A model generated the notes under the pieces. That model did not search any database and had not been told where the DNA came from. It worked only from the letters and a program-made list of their open reading frames with translations. From an uncultured beta proteobacterium (GTDB lineage: Bacteria > Pseudomonadota > Gammaproteobacteria > Burkholderiales > Burkholderiaceae_B): a stretch of DNA of 20,605 bases. Below are positions 6,897 to 15,381 of the stretch, in pieces; the first letter of the stretch is position 1; the number at the start of each line of letters is the position of its first letter. The translations under genes and the position numbers were made by a program. The stretch is from assembly GCA_903929925.1 (NCBI GenBank), contig CAIYWO010000196.1:1-20605 (forward strand). Reading direction: 5' to 3'.

Positions 6897-8558
6897 ATGC
6901 GTGCTCGCTTTCCGAATATTCTCAGCATTGTCGCCCTGACCTTTGCTTGTGCGCTCAGCCAAGCACCTTGGGCAAGCGCCCAATCGACAGACACAAGGCC
7001 CGTTATTCGGGTGGCTGTTCAACAAATCGCTAATAGTGGTGCGCTAGACCCCCTACGCGAGCAAAGCAATGTTGGCACGCGCGTGCTACCCATGATCTAC
7101 GCGGGATTAATCGAGCTAGATACCGTTGGCGATTTAAGTCCTCGCGCTGCTCTTGCTGAATCTTGGAAACGCATCGACGAGCGCACGCTCGAGTTTAAGT
7201 TGCGTCCAGGCGTGAAGTTCCATAACGGAGATACAGTCACTGTTGAGGATATCGCCTTTAGCTTTAGTCCACAAAGGATGTTTGGTAATAGTCAACCCTC
7301 AATGGGCCCAACAACTAAGTCTGCTGCTGCAGCATCGAAGCCGGCCGGCGACGCAAGCTTTGCCTCAGGACCAACCCCTCCCGCCGAGGTGGTTGCAGTC
7401 GCTCGTAACATTTGGCCCTCTCTAATTGGGGTTGAGATCGTTGACGACAAAACCATTCGGTTAGTGAATGCCCTACCGGATGTCACGTTAGAGGGGCGTC
7501 TAGCGCGCTTAGGGTCGGAAATCATTTCTAAGAAAGCTTATCTGGCTGCTAAAGACTGGAACGCCTGGGCACAAAACCCAATCAGTGCTGGTCCCTTCAA
7601 AGTTAAGGAACTCAAGCAAGATCAATACTTGGTGCTAGTTGCGCATGATGATTATTTTGGCGGCAAACCGAATATCAAGGAAATTCGCTACACCGTCGTG
7701 CCCGAGGTATCGTCAAGAATCAACGGCTTAGTCACCGGACAATATGATTTTGTTACGGACATCCCTCCAGACCAGTTCAAGATTATTCAAAACAATCCTA
7801 AATTTGAAGTAACGGGTGGACCTGTGATGAACCACCGATTGGTTGTCTTCGACAAAACACATCCTGTCCTTGCCAATCCCAAAATCCGTCAGGCGATGAC
7901 GCACGCCATAGATCGCAAAGCGATTATCGATGCACTCTGGGGTGGACGGACCTCGATCCCCGCAGGACTGCAGTGGGAGTTCTATGCCGACATGTTCATC
8001 AACGACTGGTCCGTACCAAAGTATGACGTTGCACTCGCAAAAAAGCTCTTAAAAGAAGCGGGATACAAAGGCGAGACCATTCACTTTCGGACGATGAACA
8101 ACTACTACACCAACCAGACGCAAACAGACCAAATCATGCTTGAAATGTGGCGCGCGGTAGGTCTAAACGTCCAGATGCAAATGGCGGAAAACTGGACACA
8201 GATTTTTGAGAAAGGGCCTACGCGAGGCATACGAGGCTGGTCAAACTCGGCTCCCTTTAGCGACCCAGTGAGCTCGATGGTGAATCAGCACGGCCCGCAG
8301 GGTCAACAGCAACGGATGGGCGAGTGGAGTAACGAGGAGTTCAACAAACTTTCAAACGTCCTGGTGACCTCTGTTGATCAAAAAGAGCGTCGTCAGGCCT
8401 TTGCGCGGATGCTCGAGATTGCTGAACGCGAAGACCCTGCCTACACGGTTCTGCATCGCACGGCTGTTTTCTACGCCAAACGTAAAGACATCACGTGGAA
8501 ACCGTCCCAAACCTTCTTGATGGACTTTCGCCCTAGCAACTTACAGCTCTCGCAATGA
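6897..8558 (+). CDS. ABC transporter periplasmic binding protein, family 5 (peptide/opine/nickel type)
   Basis: First gene of a seven-gene unit and solute receptor for the importer encoded next. It has 553 residues with a signal peptide (residues 1 to about 28, ending PWASA). The SBP family 5 pattern is clear: PMIYAGLIELD, LAESWKRIDERTLEFKLRPG and VKFHNGDTVTVEDIAFSF. An Ala/Ser/Gly/Pro-rich stretch at about residues 135-165 interrupts the domain and looks like a lineage-specific insertion. Family 5 proteins bind peptides, nickel, glutathione and also opine-type phosphodiesters (AccA, agrocinopine). Given the phosphoesterase genes at the end of this operon, a phosphoester ligand is at least as likely as a peptide. 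The PHO-box-like promoter lies directly upstream. The stop overlaps the next start as ATGA. Confidence 0.88.
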   Translation: MRARFPNILSIVALTFACALSQAPWASAQSTDTRPVIRVAVQQIANSGALDPLREQSNVGTRVLPMIYAGLIELDTVGDLSPRAALAESWKRIDERTLEFKLRPGVKFHNGDTVTVEDIAFSFSPQRMFGNSQPSMGPTTKSAAAASKPAGDASFASGPTPPAEVVAVARNIWPSLIGVEIVDDKTIRLVNALPDVTLEGRLARLGSEIISKKAYLAAKDWNAWAQNPISAGPFKVKELKQDQYLVLVAHDDYFGGKPNIKEIRYTVVPEVSSRINGLVTGQYDFVTDIPPDQFKIIQNNPKFEVTGGPVMNHRLVVFDKTHPVLANPKIRQAMTHAIDRKAIIDALWGGRTSIPAGLQWEFYADMFINDWSVPKYDVALAKKLLKEAGYKGETIHFRTMNNYYTNQTQTDQIMLEMWRAVGLNVQMQMAENWTQIFEKGPTRGIRGWSNSAPFSDPVSSMVNQHGPQGQQQRMGEWSNEEFNKLSNVLVTSVDQKERRQAFARMLEIAEREDPAYTVLHRTAVFYAKRKDITWKPSQTFLMDFRPSNLQLSQ

Positions 8559-9544
8559 ACTCCGCGTTACAGCACGACCCACAGGCGCTTCTCAGCGTCC
8601 GTGGGTTGACGATTAGTTTCGCTAACGAAGAGCAGACACGAACCGTCGTACAGGACATCGACCTTGACATTCACAAAGGCATGTCGCTGGGGATTGTTGG
8701 GGAGTCAGGTTGCGGCAAAAGCGTCACGTGGATGGCGATACTTGGCTTATTAGGTGCTCGCGCACAGATCCAAGGAAGCGCTCGACTTGCAGGGCAAGAG
8801 CTCTTAGGCTTGACCGATCAGGAATTATCGACGGTGCGGGGTGGGAAAATTGCCATGATTTTTCAGGACCCCGCCTCCTGCTTGAACCCTGTACATCGAA
8901 TCGAAAAACAATTAACTGAAAGTTTGGCCCTTCACCGCGCTCTGTTTGGTGCAGAGGCACGACGCGTAGCCCTCGATCTACTCGACCGCGTGGAGATGCC
9001 CAACGCGGGCCAGCGCTTGTCCGCCTACCCACATGAACTTTCTGGCGGCATGAATCAGCGCGTCATGATTGCCATGGCGCTCGCTGGACAACCAGAATTG
9101 TTAGTAGCGGACGAACCTACTACTGCGCTCGACGCAACTGTACAGGCCCAAATCCTGGACTTGCTCAATCAAATCCGCAAAGACTCGGGCATGGCGCTCG
9201 TTTTAATCTCACACGACCTGGGTGTTATCACCGAAGCGAGTGAACAGGTCGCCGTGATGTATGCGGGACGTATCGTCGAATATATGCGAACAGAGCATTT
9301 GTTCACGCATGCCCGTCACCCCTATACCAACGGGCTCTTAGGCGCGATGCCTTCCCTTGAGGCAGAGCACAGCGCACTCAAGACTATTCCAGGACAAGTG
9401 CCGCAAGCCGGCGCACACTTTAAGGGTTGCAGCTTCGCCCCACGCTGCACAGAAATAAGATCCATTTGCCACGATGCAGTCCCTGCACTGGAAACAGCCA
9501 ATGCCGACCAACGCGTTGCCTGCCATGTAGCGAGGCTTTCATGA
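8555..9544 (+). CDS. Peptide/opine-type ABC transporter ATP-binding protein, DppD-like
   Basis: First of two ATPases for the family 5 importer, 329 residues. Walker A GESGCGKS is at 49-56, signature LSGGMNQRV at 162-170, Walker B LLVADEP at 182-188 and the H-loop His at 220. The C-terminal oligopeptide-transporter domain carries Cys292, Cys298, Cys305 and Cys323 (spacing C-x5-C-x6-C-x17-C), matching the cluster-binding cysteines described for DppD/OppD. The start lies in the ATGA overlap with the binding-protein gene, and its stop overlaps the next start the same way, so the two ATPases are probably made in equal amounts. Confidence 0.93.
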   Translation: MNSALQHDPQALLSVRGLTISFANEEQTRTVVQDIDLDIHKGMSLGIVGESGCGKSVTWMAILGLLGARAQIQGSARLAGQELLGLTDQELSTVRGGKIAMIFQDPASCLNPVHRIEKQLTESLALHRALFGAEARRVALDLLDRVEMPNAGQRLSAYPHELSGGMNQRVMIAMALAGQPELLVADEPTTALDATVQAQILDLLNQIRKDSGMALVLISHDLGVITEASEQVAVMYAGRIVEYMRTEHLFTHARHPYTNGLLGAMPSLEAEHSALKTIPGQVPQAGAHFKGCSFAPRCTEIRSICHDAVPALETANADQRVACHVARLS

Positions 9545-10545
9545 CCGCCTTACTAACTGCAACAGACGTCACGCGTGTCTACCCAGTGAAAACAACGCAG
9601 TCTTGGCTGACCAAACGCCGCAGCCTACGCGCCGTTGATCAAATATCTCTCGAACTGCGCGCGGGACAAACCTTAGGCTTAGTAGGCGAATCGGGCTGTG
9701 GCAAATCGACCCTCGCTCGGATGCTGATTGGCTTAATTCCAACGACAACTGGCGAAGTATCTTTTGATGGCAAGCCTGTCAACGCAGAGCGAAACGCAGC
9801 CTGGCGCGCACTGCGCCGCGACATGCAGATGGTGTACCAAGATCCACTTGGAGCCCTAGATCGCCGACTCCCGATCTATCAGCAAGTACGAGAGCCACTT
9901 GTGATTCAAGGTATTGGCTCGCGCGAAGAGCAGCACACAGCCACCGAGGAAGTACTCACATCGGTAGGTATCGGCTCTGATCTATTTCCTCGCTTTCCCC
10001 ATGAATTGTCTGGCGGGCAACGCCAGCGCGTCGTGATGGCGAGAGCCCTGGTGCTTAAGCCACGCCTCTTAGTGTGCGACGAGCCCGTCTCGGCCTTGGA
10101 TCTTTCGATTCAAGCGCAAGTCATCAATCTCCTTTCGACGTTGCAGAAAGAGCGTCAGCTCGCAATGCTGTTCATCAGTCATGACTTGCGTGTCGTGCGT
10201 CATATTTGCGATGACGTCGCGGTGATGTACTTGGGAAAAATCATCGAACAAGGTCCGGCAGCTCAGGTATTGTCAAAGCCAGCACACCCTTACACCGAGG
10301 CCTTGATTTCTGCTGTATCTCACCCGAAAGCCTCACAAACATCGCGCAAGCGTATTCTGCTGCGTGGCGAACCTCCGAGTCCGATTGATGTACCCACTGG
10401 CTGCGCGTTTCATCCGCGCTGCCCTATTGCCGTAGCACAGTGCCAAGCACAGACACCTTATTTGACACACATAGACACCGGACACACTGTGGCCTGTCAC
10501 CTGCGTGCGTCCCTGAATCACCAGCAGGTGGTCAACGCATGCTGA
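9541..10545 (+). CDS. Peptide/opine-type ABC transporter ATP-binding protein, DppF-like
   Basis: Second ATPase of the importer, 334 residues from the ATG at 9541. The open frame extends upstream, but only inside the preceding gene, and the 9541 start gives the standard ATGA overlap. Walker A GESGCGKST is at 49-57, signature LSGGQRQRV at 156-164, Walker B LLVCDEP at 176-182 and the H-loop His at 214. Four C-terminal cysteines (288, 294, 301, 319; C-x5-C-x6-C-x17-C) repeat the Fe-S-type pattern of its partner. The stop overlaps the permease start by 7 bases. Confidence 0.93.
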   Translation: MTALLTATDVTRVYPVKTTQSWLTKRRSLRAVDQISLELRAGQTLGLVGESGCGKSTLARMLIGLIPTTTGEVSFDGKPVNAERNAAWRALRRDMQMVYQDPLGALDRRLPIYQQVREPLVIQGIGSREEQHTATEEVLTSVGIGSDLFPRFPHELSGGQRQRVVMARALVLKPRLLVCDEPVSALDLSIQAQVINLLSTLQKERQLAMLFISHDLRVVRHICDDVAVMYLGKIIEQGPAAQVLSKPAHPYTEALISAVSHPKASQTSRKRILLRGEPPSPIDVPTGCAFHPRCPIAVAQCQAQTPYLTHIDTGHTVACHLRASLNHQQVVNAC

Positions 10546-11459
10546 ACTACCTTGTCACACGGGGCCTTCGATCCGCCTTGACGATCCTGCTCGTTGTCAC
10601 CTTTACCTTCATCATTCTGCGACTGTCGGGCGACCCTGCAATGATGATTTTATCGGCCGATGCACCGCCCGAGGCAATCGACGCTTTCCGACAAAGCTGG
10701 GGGCTCGATGCTCCGCTTTCACATCAGTATTTTGGGTACTTACGCAATATTGCGATGGGCAACTTCGGTGTATCAATGCGCAACGGTTCGCCAGCGATGT
10801 CCTTGGTGATTCAGGCGATCCCCGCCACCCTAGCCATCACCTTACCCGCTTTTTTTATAAAGCTGTTACTGGGCATTCCAGCGGGTATCTTCGCTGCATT
10901 TCATCGCAACACTTGGATCGACAGGCTGATCATGAGCCTGTCGGTTGCAGGCCACTCTCTACCGAGCTTCGTACTTGGCGTGCTGTTGGTTCTCATTTTT
11001 GCGGTCACACTGGGGTGGTTGCCAAGCGGCGGCTATGCGTCTTGGCAGCATGCCTTCTTACCCATCATCACCCTGTCGATCGGAGGTGCTGCAGTGCTCG
11101 CCCGCTACACCCGCTCCGCTATGCTTGAGGTGCTCGGCCAACCATACATCCGAGCAGCCTCCGCCAAAGGTCTAACTTGGCACAACGTCGTTTTACGCCA
11201 CGCCTTACCGAATGCTGCAGCGCCAATCCTGACGATTATCGGGCTCATGTTCGGTGCACTCATCGCAGGGGCAGTTGTGGTTGAGAGCGTCTTTTCCTGG
11301 CCAGGCGTTGGACGCTTAATCGTGTCAGCCGTTGCCAATCGCGACCTCGCCGTCGTCCAGGCTGCCTTGTTATTGGTCACGACCTGTATGGTGACCGCGA
11401 ATTTATTGGTCGACGCGTTAAATGTCATGATCGATCCCAAACTTCGGTCAGCGCGGTAA
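10539..11459 (+). CDS. Peptide/opine-type ABC transporter permease, DppB-like
   Basis: Inner-membrane channel subunit, 306 residues, with about six hydrophobic segments. The N-terminus LVTRGLRSALTILLVVTFTF, the LSGDP motif, GLDAPLSHQYFGYL and GNFGVSMRNGSP all follow the DppB/OppB pattern. The coupling (EAA) loop reads YIRAASAKGLTWHNVVLRHA, and the FSWPGVGRL motif is present near the C-terminus. I took the ATG at 10539, which overlaps the preceding stop by 7 bases; the longer frame upstream is a shadow of the ATPase gene. The stop lies inside the Shine-Dalgarno region of the next gene. Confidence 0.92.
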   Translation: MLNYLVTRGLRSALTILLVVTFTFIILRLSGDPAMMILSADAPPEAIDAFRQSWGLDAPLSHQYFGYLRNIAMGNFGVSMRNGSPAMSLVIQAIPATLAITLPAFFIKLLLGIPAGIFAAFHRNTWIDRLIMSLSVAGHSLPSFVLGVLLVLIFAVTLGWLPSGGYASWQHAFLPIITLSIGGAAVLARYTRSAMLEVLGQPYIRAASAKGLTWHNVVLRHALPNAAAPILTIIGLMFGALIAGAVVVESVFSWPGVGRLIVSAVANRDLAVVQAALLLVTTCMVTANLLVDALNVMIDPKLRSAR

Positions 11460-11463
11460 GGAG
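11458..11463 (+). promoter_or_regulatory. Strong ribosome binding site of the DppC-like gene
   Basis: AAGGAG overlaps the stop codon of the preceding permease and lies 5 bases before the ATG at 11469. It fixes that start. Most other genes of this operon start in stop-codon overlaps and have weaker sites. Confidence 0.75.
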
Positions 11464-11468
11464 AAGGG

Positions 11469-12329
11469 ATGACGAATCGACGGCTCTCTTCAATGCTCAC
11501 TGCGCTCGCGCAATGCCCAGTCATCGTACTGTGTGGTTGGATTTGGCTCATCATCATGCTGTTTGTGGCGCTGTTCGCCGAGAGCCTTTCGCCCTATGGG
11601 TATACCGCACTAGATCTTTCCGCGCGGCTCAAGCCTCCGGTCGGCTTTGATGGTCAAGCTAATCATTTACTCGGTACGGATGAATTAGGGCGCGATGTGT
11701 TATCGCGACTCGTCACATCGATCCGTATGAGCCTACTGATCGCCTTCGCGAGTACGCTAATTTCGGCCTCGATTGGACTGACGCTCGGATTTTTAGCTGC
11801 CCGCTTTCGAGGTTGGACCGAACAAGCCGTGATGGTCGCGATCGACTTTCAGGCCTCCATCCCCTTTATGTTGATCGCACTAGCGGTACTCGCCTTCTTT
11901 GGAAATACCTTAGTGCTCTTTATTTGCCTCATGGGGTGTCACGGGTGGGAGCGCACAGCGCGTATTACGCGCAGTCTCGCCATCTCGGCCGTAGAGCAAG
12001 GCTACGCCAACGCCGTCCAAGCATTAGGAGCCAGCACATGGCGCGTCTACTTTCGTCATATTTTGCCCAATATTGCGAGCACGCTGATTGTGAGTATGAC
12101 GTTGACGTTTCCCGAGGTTATTTTGCTTGAGTCAGGCCTGTCCTTTTTAGGGCTTGGCGTACAGCCCCCGCTCACAAGTCTCGGGAACATGGTGGGCTAT
12201 GGTCGCGAGTATCTCCAGTCTGCCCCCTGGATCCTGTTGGCACCAGCAACAATCATTGTCTTGACGACGCTTTCCATTTCACTGGTCGGAGACTGGGTGC
12301 GCGACAAACTTGATCCGACACTGCTCTAA
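11469..12329 (+). CDS. Peptide/opine-type ABC transporter permease, DppC-like
   Basis: Second channel subunit, 286 residues. It has the DppC layout: an N-terminal membrane segment, then the periplasmic ALDLSARLKPP...HLLGTDELGRDVLSRL motif that marks this family, then further membrane segments. The coupling loop is YANAVQALGASTWRVYFRHI, and the C-terminal region has SGLSFLGLGVQPP. It completes the importer: binding protein, two ATPases and two permeases. The gene is followed 24 bases later by the hydrolase gene, with no terminator between, so both should lie on one transcript. Confidence 0.93.
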   Translation: MTNRRLSSMLTALAQCPVIVLCGWIWLIIMLFVALFAESLSPYGYTALDLSARLKPPVGFDGQANHLLGTDELGRDVLSRLVTSIRMSLLIAFASTLISASIGLTLGFLAARFRGWTEQAVMVAIDFQASIPFMLIALAVLAFFGNTLVLFICLMGCHGWERTARITRSLAISAVEQGYANAVQALGASTWRVYFRHILPNIASTLIVSMTLTFPEVILLESGLSFLGLGVQPPLTSLGNMVGYGREYLQSAPWILLAPATIIVLTTLSISLVGDWVRDKLDPTLL

Positions 12330-12353
12330 CCCATTCTGTTTAATAGGTGACCC

Positions 12354-13898
12354 ATGTCAAACGCAAAAAAAAATGTACTGATGATTGTCGTCGACCAATG
12401 GCGCGGCGATACTCTCGCACGGCTGGGTCATCCGACGATCAAGACGCCGAATATTGATGCACTCGCCAACGAAGGCATGACATTCGCAAAGCACTACACA
12501 CAGGCTGTGCCTTGTGGACCAGGGCGTGCATCCATGCTCACCGGCCTGTATATGATGACGCATCGTGCCGTCCAAAACACCATCCCACTGGATGCACGTC
12601 ACACGAATATCGCCAAAGAAGTACGTAAAGCGGGCTACGAGCCTGCGCTTGTTGGTTACACCACCACGACTCCTGACCCACGCGAAACTGCACCACAAGA
12701 TCCTCGGTTCAAAGTCCTTGGTGCAGACATGGAAGGCTGGAGACCCGTTGGCTCGTGGGGTCTAAAGATGGAGTCCTACTTCGCGTGGGTCAAAGCGCAA
12801 GGCTTTCCCGTACCAAAAATCCCAACCAATATCTGGCTTCCAGAAGGTCGAACGGAGGACGATCATGGGGCGACGCCCAAACCGAGCTCCATCCCCGCAC
12901 ACCTGTCCGACACAACTTGGTTTACCGATCGCGCGCTCGAGTACTTAAAAGGGACAGAGGGCAAGCCCTGGTTTCTGCACCTTGGCTACTACCGTCCGCA
13001 CCCACCGTTCATTGCTCCCGCACCATACAACACGATGTACGCGCCTGAAGATTGCCCACCACCTGTTCGCGCCACCTCGATCGATGCGGAAGCCGCTCAG
13101 CACCCTATGTTGGCCTTCTACCTCAAAGCCATTGAAAAGAAGAAGTTCTTCGAACATGGGAAAGGTCTAGGTGCCGACATGTCGGAGTCGGAAGTTCTAC
13201 AAATGCGTGCCACCTACTACGGGCTCATGTCCGAGGTCGATGCACACGTTGGACGCGTCTGCGACTACCTCAAGCAAACCGGTCAGTGGGAAGACACATT
13301 AATTGTCTTGACAAGCGATCACGGCGAGCAACTCGGTGATCATCACCTGTTGGGTAAGCTTGGCTACTTTGACCAAAGCTTTCACATTCCGATGATTGTG
13401 CGCGACCCGCGACCCGCAGCAGATTTGACCCGAGGACATATCGTCCGACACTTCACAGAGACTGTGGATACGATGCCAACGATTCTAGAGTGGCTTGGCC
13501 TACCCATTCCTCGAACCTGTGACGGTCATTCACTCTTACCCTTCCTGCATTCGAGTCAAGCACCTGCCGACTGGCGCACGGAAGTGCACTACGAGTATGA
13601 CTTTAGAAACATCTTCTACTCCAAACCCGAGGACTATCTTGGTATTGGGATGGACGAGTGCTCACTCTCAGTTATCCAGAATGAGCGCTACAAATATGTC
13701 CACTTTGCAGCGTTACCACCGCTGTTTTTTGATCTGCAACAAGATCCAGACCAGCTGAAGAATCTCGCCAACGATCCCGCCTATATGAAACCCATGCTAG
13801 ACATGGCACAAAAGATGCTTAATTGGCGACTAAAACATGCAGATCGCACCTTGACTGGGTACGCGGCGTCTCCAGAAGGACTGACCTCAAGACTATGA
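12354..13898 (+). CDS. Phosphonate monoester hydrolase/phosphodiesterase (alkaline phosphatase superfamily, formylglycine type)
   Basis: Predicted cytoplasmic hydrolase of phosphonate monoesters and phosphodiesters, 514 residues, the length I recall for the Burkholderia enzyme. No signal peptide. The nucleophile motif CGPGRAS puts Cys54 in CxPxR context, so it should be converted to formylglycine by a maturase not present in this window. Metal ligands are visible at Asp14 (VVDQWRGD) and Asp322/His323 (TSDHGEQLGDH); RPHPP at 214-218 is also family-typical. MMTHRAVQNTIPLDARH after the nucleophile resembles the PMH branch more than true sulfatases, and the characterised enzymes are promiscuous with weak sulfatase activity. 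AGGTG lies a few bases before the ATG. The position behind an importer and before a phosphatase supports a role in using an imported phosphoester. Sulfatase remains the alternative. Confidence 0.82.
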   Translation: MSNAKKNVLMIVVDQWRGDTLARLGHPTIKTPNIDALANEGMTFAKHYTQAVPCGPGRASMLTGLYMMTHRAVQNTIPLDARHTNIAKEVRKAGYEPALVGYTTTTPDPRETAPQDPRFKVLGADMEGWRPVGSWGLKMESYFAWVKAQGFPVPKIPTNIWLPEGRTEDDHGATPKPSSIPAHLSDTTWFTDRALEYLKGTEGKPWFLHLGYYRPHPPFIAPAPYNTMYAPEDCPPPVRATSIDAEAAQHPMLAFYLKAIEKKKFFEHGKGLGADMSESEVLQMRATYYGLMSEVDAHVGRVCDYLKQTGQWEDTLIVLTSDHGEQLGDHHLLGKLGYFDQSFHIPMIVRDPRPAADLTRGHIVRHFTETVDTMPTILEWLGLPIPRTCDGHSLLPFLHSSQAPADWRTEVHYEYDFRNIFYSKPEDYLGIGMDECSLSVIQNERYKYVHFAALPPLFFDLQQDPDQLKNLANDPAYMKPMLDMAQKMLNWRLKHADRTLTGYAASPEGLTSRL

Positions 13899-14560
13899 AA
13901 CATCTTGCTCCGCTATTAAAGAAGAAAGAGGCAATCGTCTTTGATCTGGACGGCACCCTGATGCACACAGAGCCTGAGGTCAAGCTCGCAATCAATCGTG
14001 CCTTAGAAGACTGTGATTGTCCGCAACTCGCGCCAGAGGCACGGCTTCCAAATATGTACGGGACAATTCCGCACATTCTGGAGAGTGCACTGAATCTTGT
14101 CGGTGTACCGCTAGCGCGCATACCCGAAATCCACGCCGCCTACACCAAGCACTACAACCAACAGGCGCATTCAAACACTACTCTGTACCCGGGTGTCCGA
14201 ACTTTCCTAGAAGAGCTTAAGGCGAATCACTTCAAACTCGGCGTGTGTACGAACAAAAATGAAACTGCCGCACTCCACGCTTTAAAAACTGCTGGGGTCC
14301 TTGATTTTTTTAGTGCTGTTACGGGATCCAATACAACTTTGTTTTCAAAACCACATCCCTTACCGTTGACGCACACCCTAACAGGCCTTGGTGTGACAAC
14401 TGATCAGGCGATCTTGATCGGCGACACACACGTCGATGCCGAGTGTGCCGCGCAATGCGGGGTAGACTTTGTCTTACATCAAGGCGGTTACGGCGCCCCC
14501 TCCGCAACAGAATATAAGATTGCTGGGCAATTCATGACTTATGAGGGGGTATTCTCTTAG
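13895..14560 (+). CDS. HAD-superfamily phosphatase, phosphoglycolate-phosphatase-like
   Basis: A 221-residue cytoplasmic phosphatase. HAD motif I is VFDLDGTL with Asp17 and Asp19, motif II is VCTNKNE, motif III is the lysine in SKPHPLPL, and motif IV is LIGDTHVDAECA. A helical cap between motifs I and II gives the PGP-like subfamily. The start is the ATG at 13895, overlapping the hydrolase stop as ATGA; the frame upstream of it is a shadow. Tight coupling suggests it removes phosphate from the monoester released by the hydrolase, which is inference: the sequence does not show whether the substrate is phosphoglycolate, glycerol phosphate or a sugar phosphate. It is the last gene of the plus-strand operon and overlaps the converging gene by 4 bases. 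Confidence 0.85.
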   Translation: MKHLAPLLKKKEAIVFDLDGTLMHTEPEVKLAINRALEDCDCPQLAPEARLPNMYGTIPHILESALNLVGVPLARIPEIHAAYTKHYNQQAHSNTTLYPGVRTFLEELKANHFKLGVCTNKNETAALHALKTAGVLDFFSAVTGSNTTLFSKPHPLPLTHTLTGLGVTTDQAILIGDTHVDAECAAQCGVDFVLHQGGYGAPSATEYKIAGQFMTYEGVFS

Positions 14561-15381
14561 TCAATCAATTTTCCATTTTCACGGAAGGGATACGGACCAT
14601 CATAAGGCCCTACAAAAGCCAGATGTGTCACGACACCTACTGAAGGTGACCAGCCAAACAATCGATAAGCGGGTGGCTCCAAGACCCATGATGAAGAAGC
14701 GTCTTCTGTTAGGTTGAGACAAACTTGATGCGCAGGTGAAGGGGTTGTACTCGCAATCGTTCCGGCAAACCGCACATCAATTGCACGATGTAAGTGTCCG
14801 CAAATAATCCTCTCAACATTCGGATGACGAGAAATAATATCTTTTAAACGCTCAACGCCACGCTTCATCCCAATTTTATCCATGTGCCCGATCAGCGTTT
14901 GGAACGGAGGGTGATGCATGGCAACCACAATAGGCTTGCCCGCACTGTTTACTAGAGACTGCTCTAGCCAATCGAGCCTGACATCACACAGCTCACCAGA
15001 ACTCTCGCCAGGCACGCATGTATCTAATGCCAGTAAAGTTACTGGGCCAATTGTCACGGCATATTGTATAAACTCGCCTTGCCCGAGATAGTCATGCGTC
15101 GGAAACGCAGCGCGTAGCCCTTGACGCTCGTCATGATTGCCTGGCATGAGGTATACCGGTATATCCAGTGGAGCGATGAGTTCGGCCAGATGCTGATACT
15201 CTTGTTCGCGACCGAAGTCAGTTAAATCTCCGGTCATCACAACCGCTAGTGGCTTTTGAGGCAACGACAAAACAGACTGCACAGCGCGACGCAAATAGGG
15301 AGCTGTGTCCAATCTGCTGTAGGCCAGACGGCCGGGTTCACGAATATGGGTATCAGATAACTGCACAAACAATACAGACAT
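14557..15381 (-). CDS. GpdQ-like metallophosphodiesterase (glycerophosphodiesterase / class III cyclic nucleotide PDE family)
   Basis: Binuclear metal phosphodiesterase, 274 residues, the same length as Enterobacter GpdQ. The metal ligands fall at almost the same numbers: Asp10 and His12 (SDTH), Asp52 (GDLTDFG), Asn82 and His83 (GNHDE), His156 (MHHPPF), His195 and His197 (GHLH). GpdQ hydrolyses glycerophosphodiesters and also some phosphonate monoesters; CpdA-type members hydrolyse cAMP. No signal peptide. The ATG overlaps the transporter ATPase stop by one base (TAATG), and an AAAGGAGG lies in the ATPase 3' end at 15386-15393. Being the last gene of an importer operon points to a scavenging role rather than cAMP signalling. 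The gene ends in a 4-base overlap with the opposing HAD gene. Confidence 0.85.
   Translation of the reverse strand: MSVLFVQLSDTHIREPGRLAYSRLDTAPYLRRAVQSVLSLPQKPLAVVMTGDLTDFGREQEYQHLAELIAPLDIPVYLMPGNHDERQGLRAAFPTHDYLGQGEFIQYAVTIGPVTLLALDTCVPGESSGELCDVRLDWLEQSLVNSAGKPIVVAMHHPPFQTLIGHMDKIGMKRGVERLKDIISRHPNVERIICGHLHRAIDVRFAGTIASTTPSPAHQVCLNLTEDASSSWVLEPPAYRLFGWSPSVGVVTHLAFVGPYDGPYPFRENGKLID

Noticed and set aside
9427..9540. Longer N-terminus for the DppF-like ATPase (38 extra residues)
   Set aside because: The extra part lies inside the DppD-like gene and does not look like family sequence; the ATG at 9541 gives the usual ATGA overlap.
10440..10538. Longer N-terminus for the DppB-like permease (33 extra residues)
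   Set aside because: The extension is a shadow of the DppF-like gene; MLNYLVTRGLRSALT at 10539 is the normal permease start.
12354..13898. Annotation as a plain arylsulfatase
   Set aside because: The CxPxR nucleophile is shared with sulfatases, but the length of 514, the CGPGRAS context and the following MMTHRAVQNTIPLDARH region fit the phosphonate monoester hydrolase branch better, and the neighbours are phosphoester enzymes.
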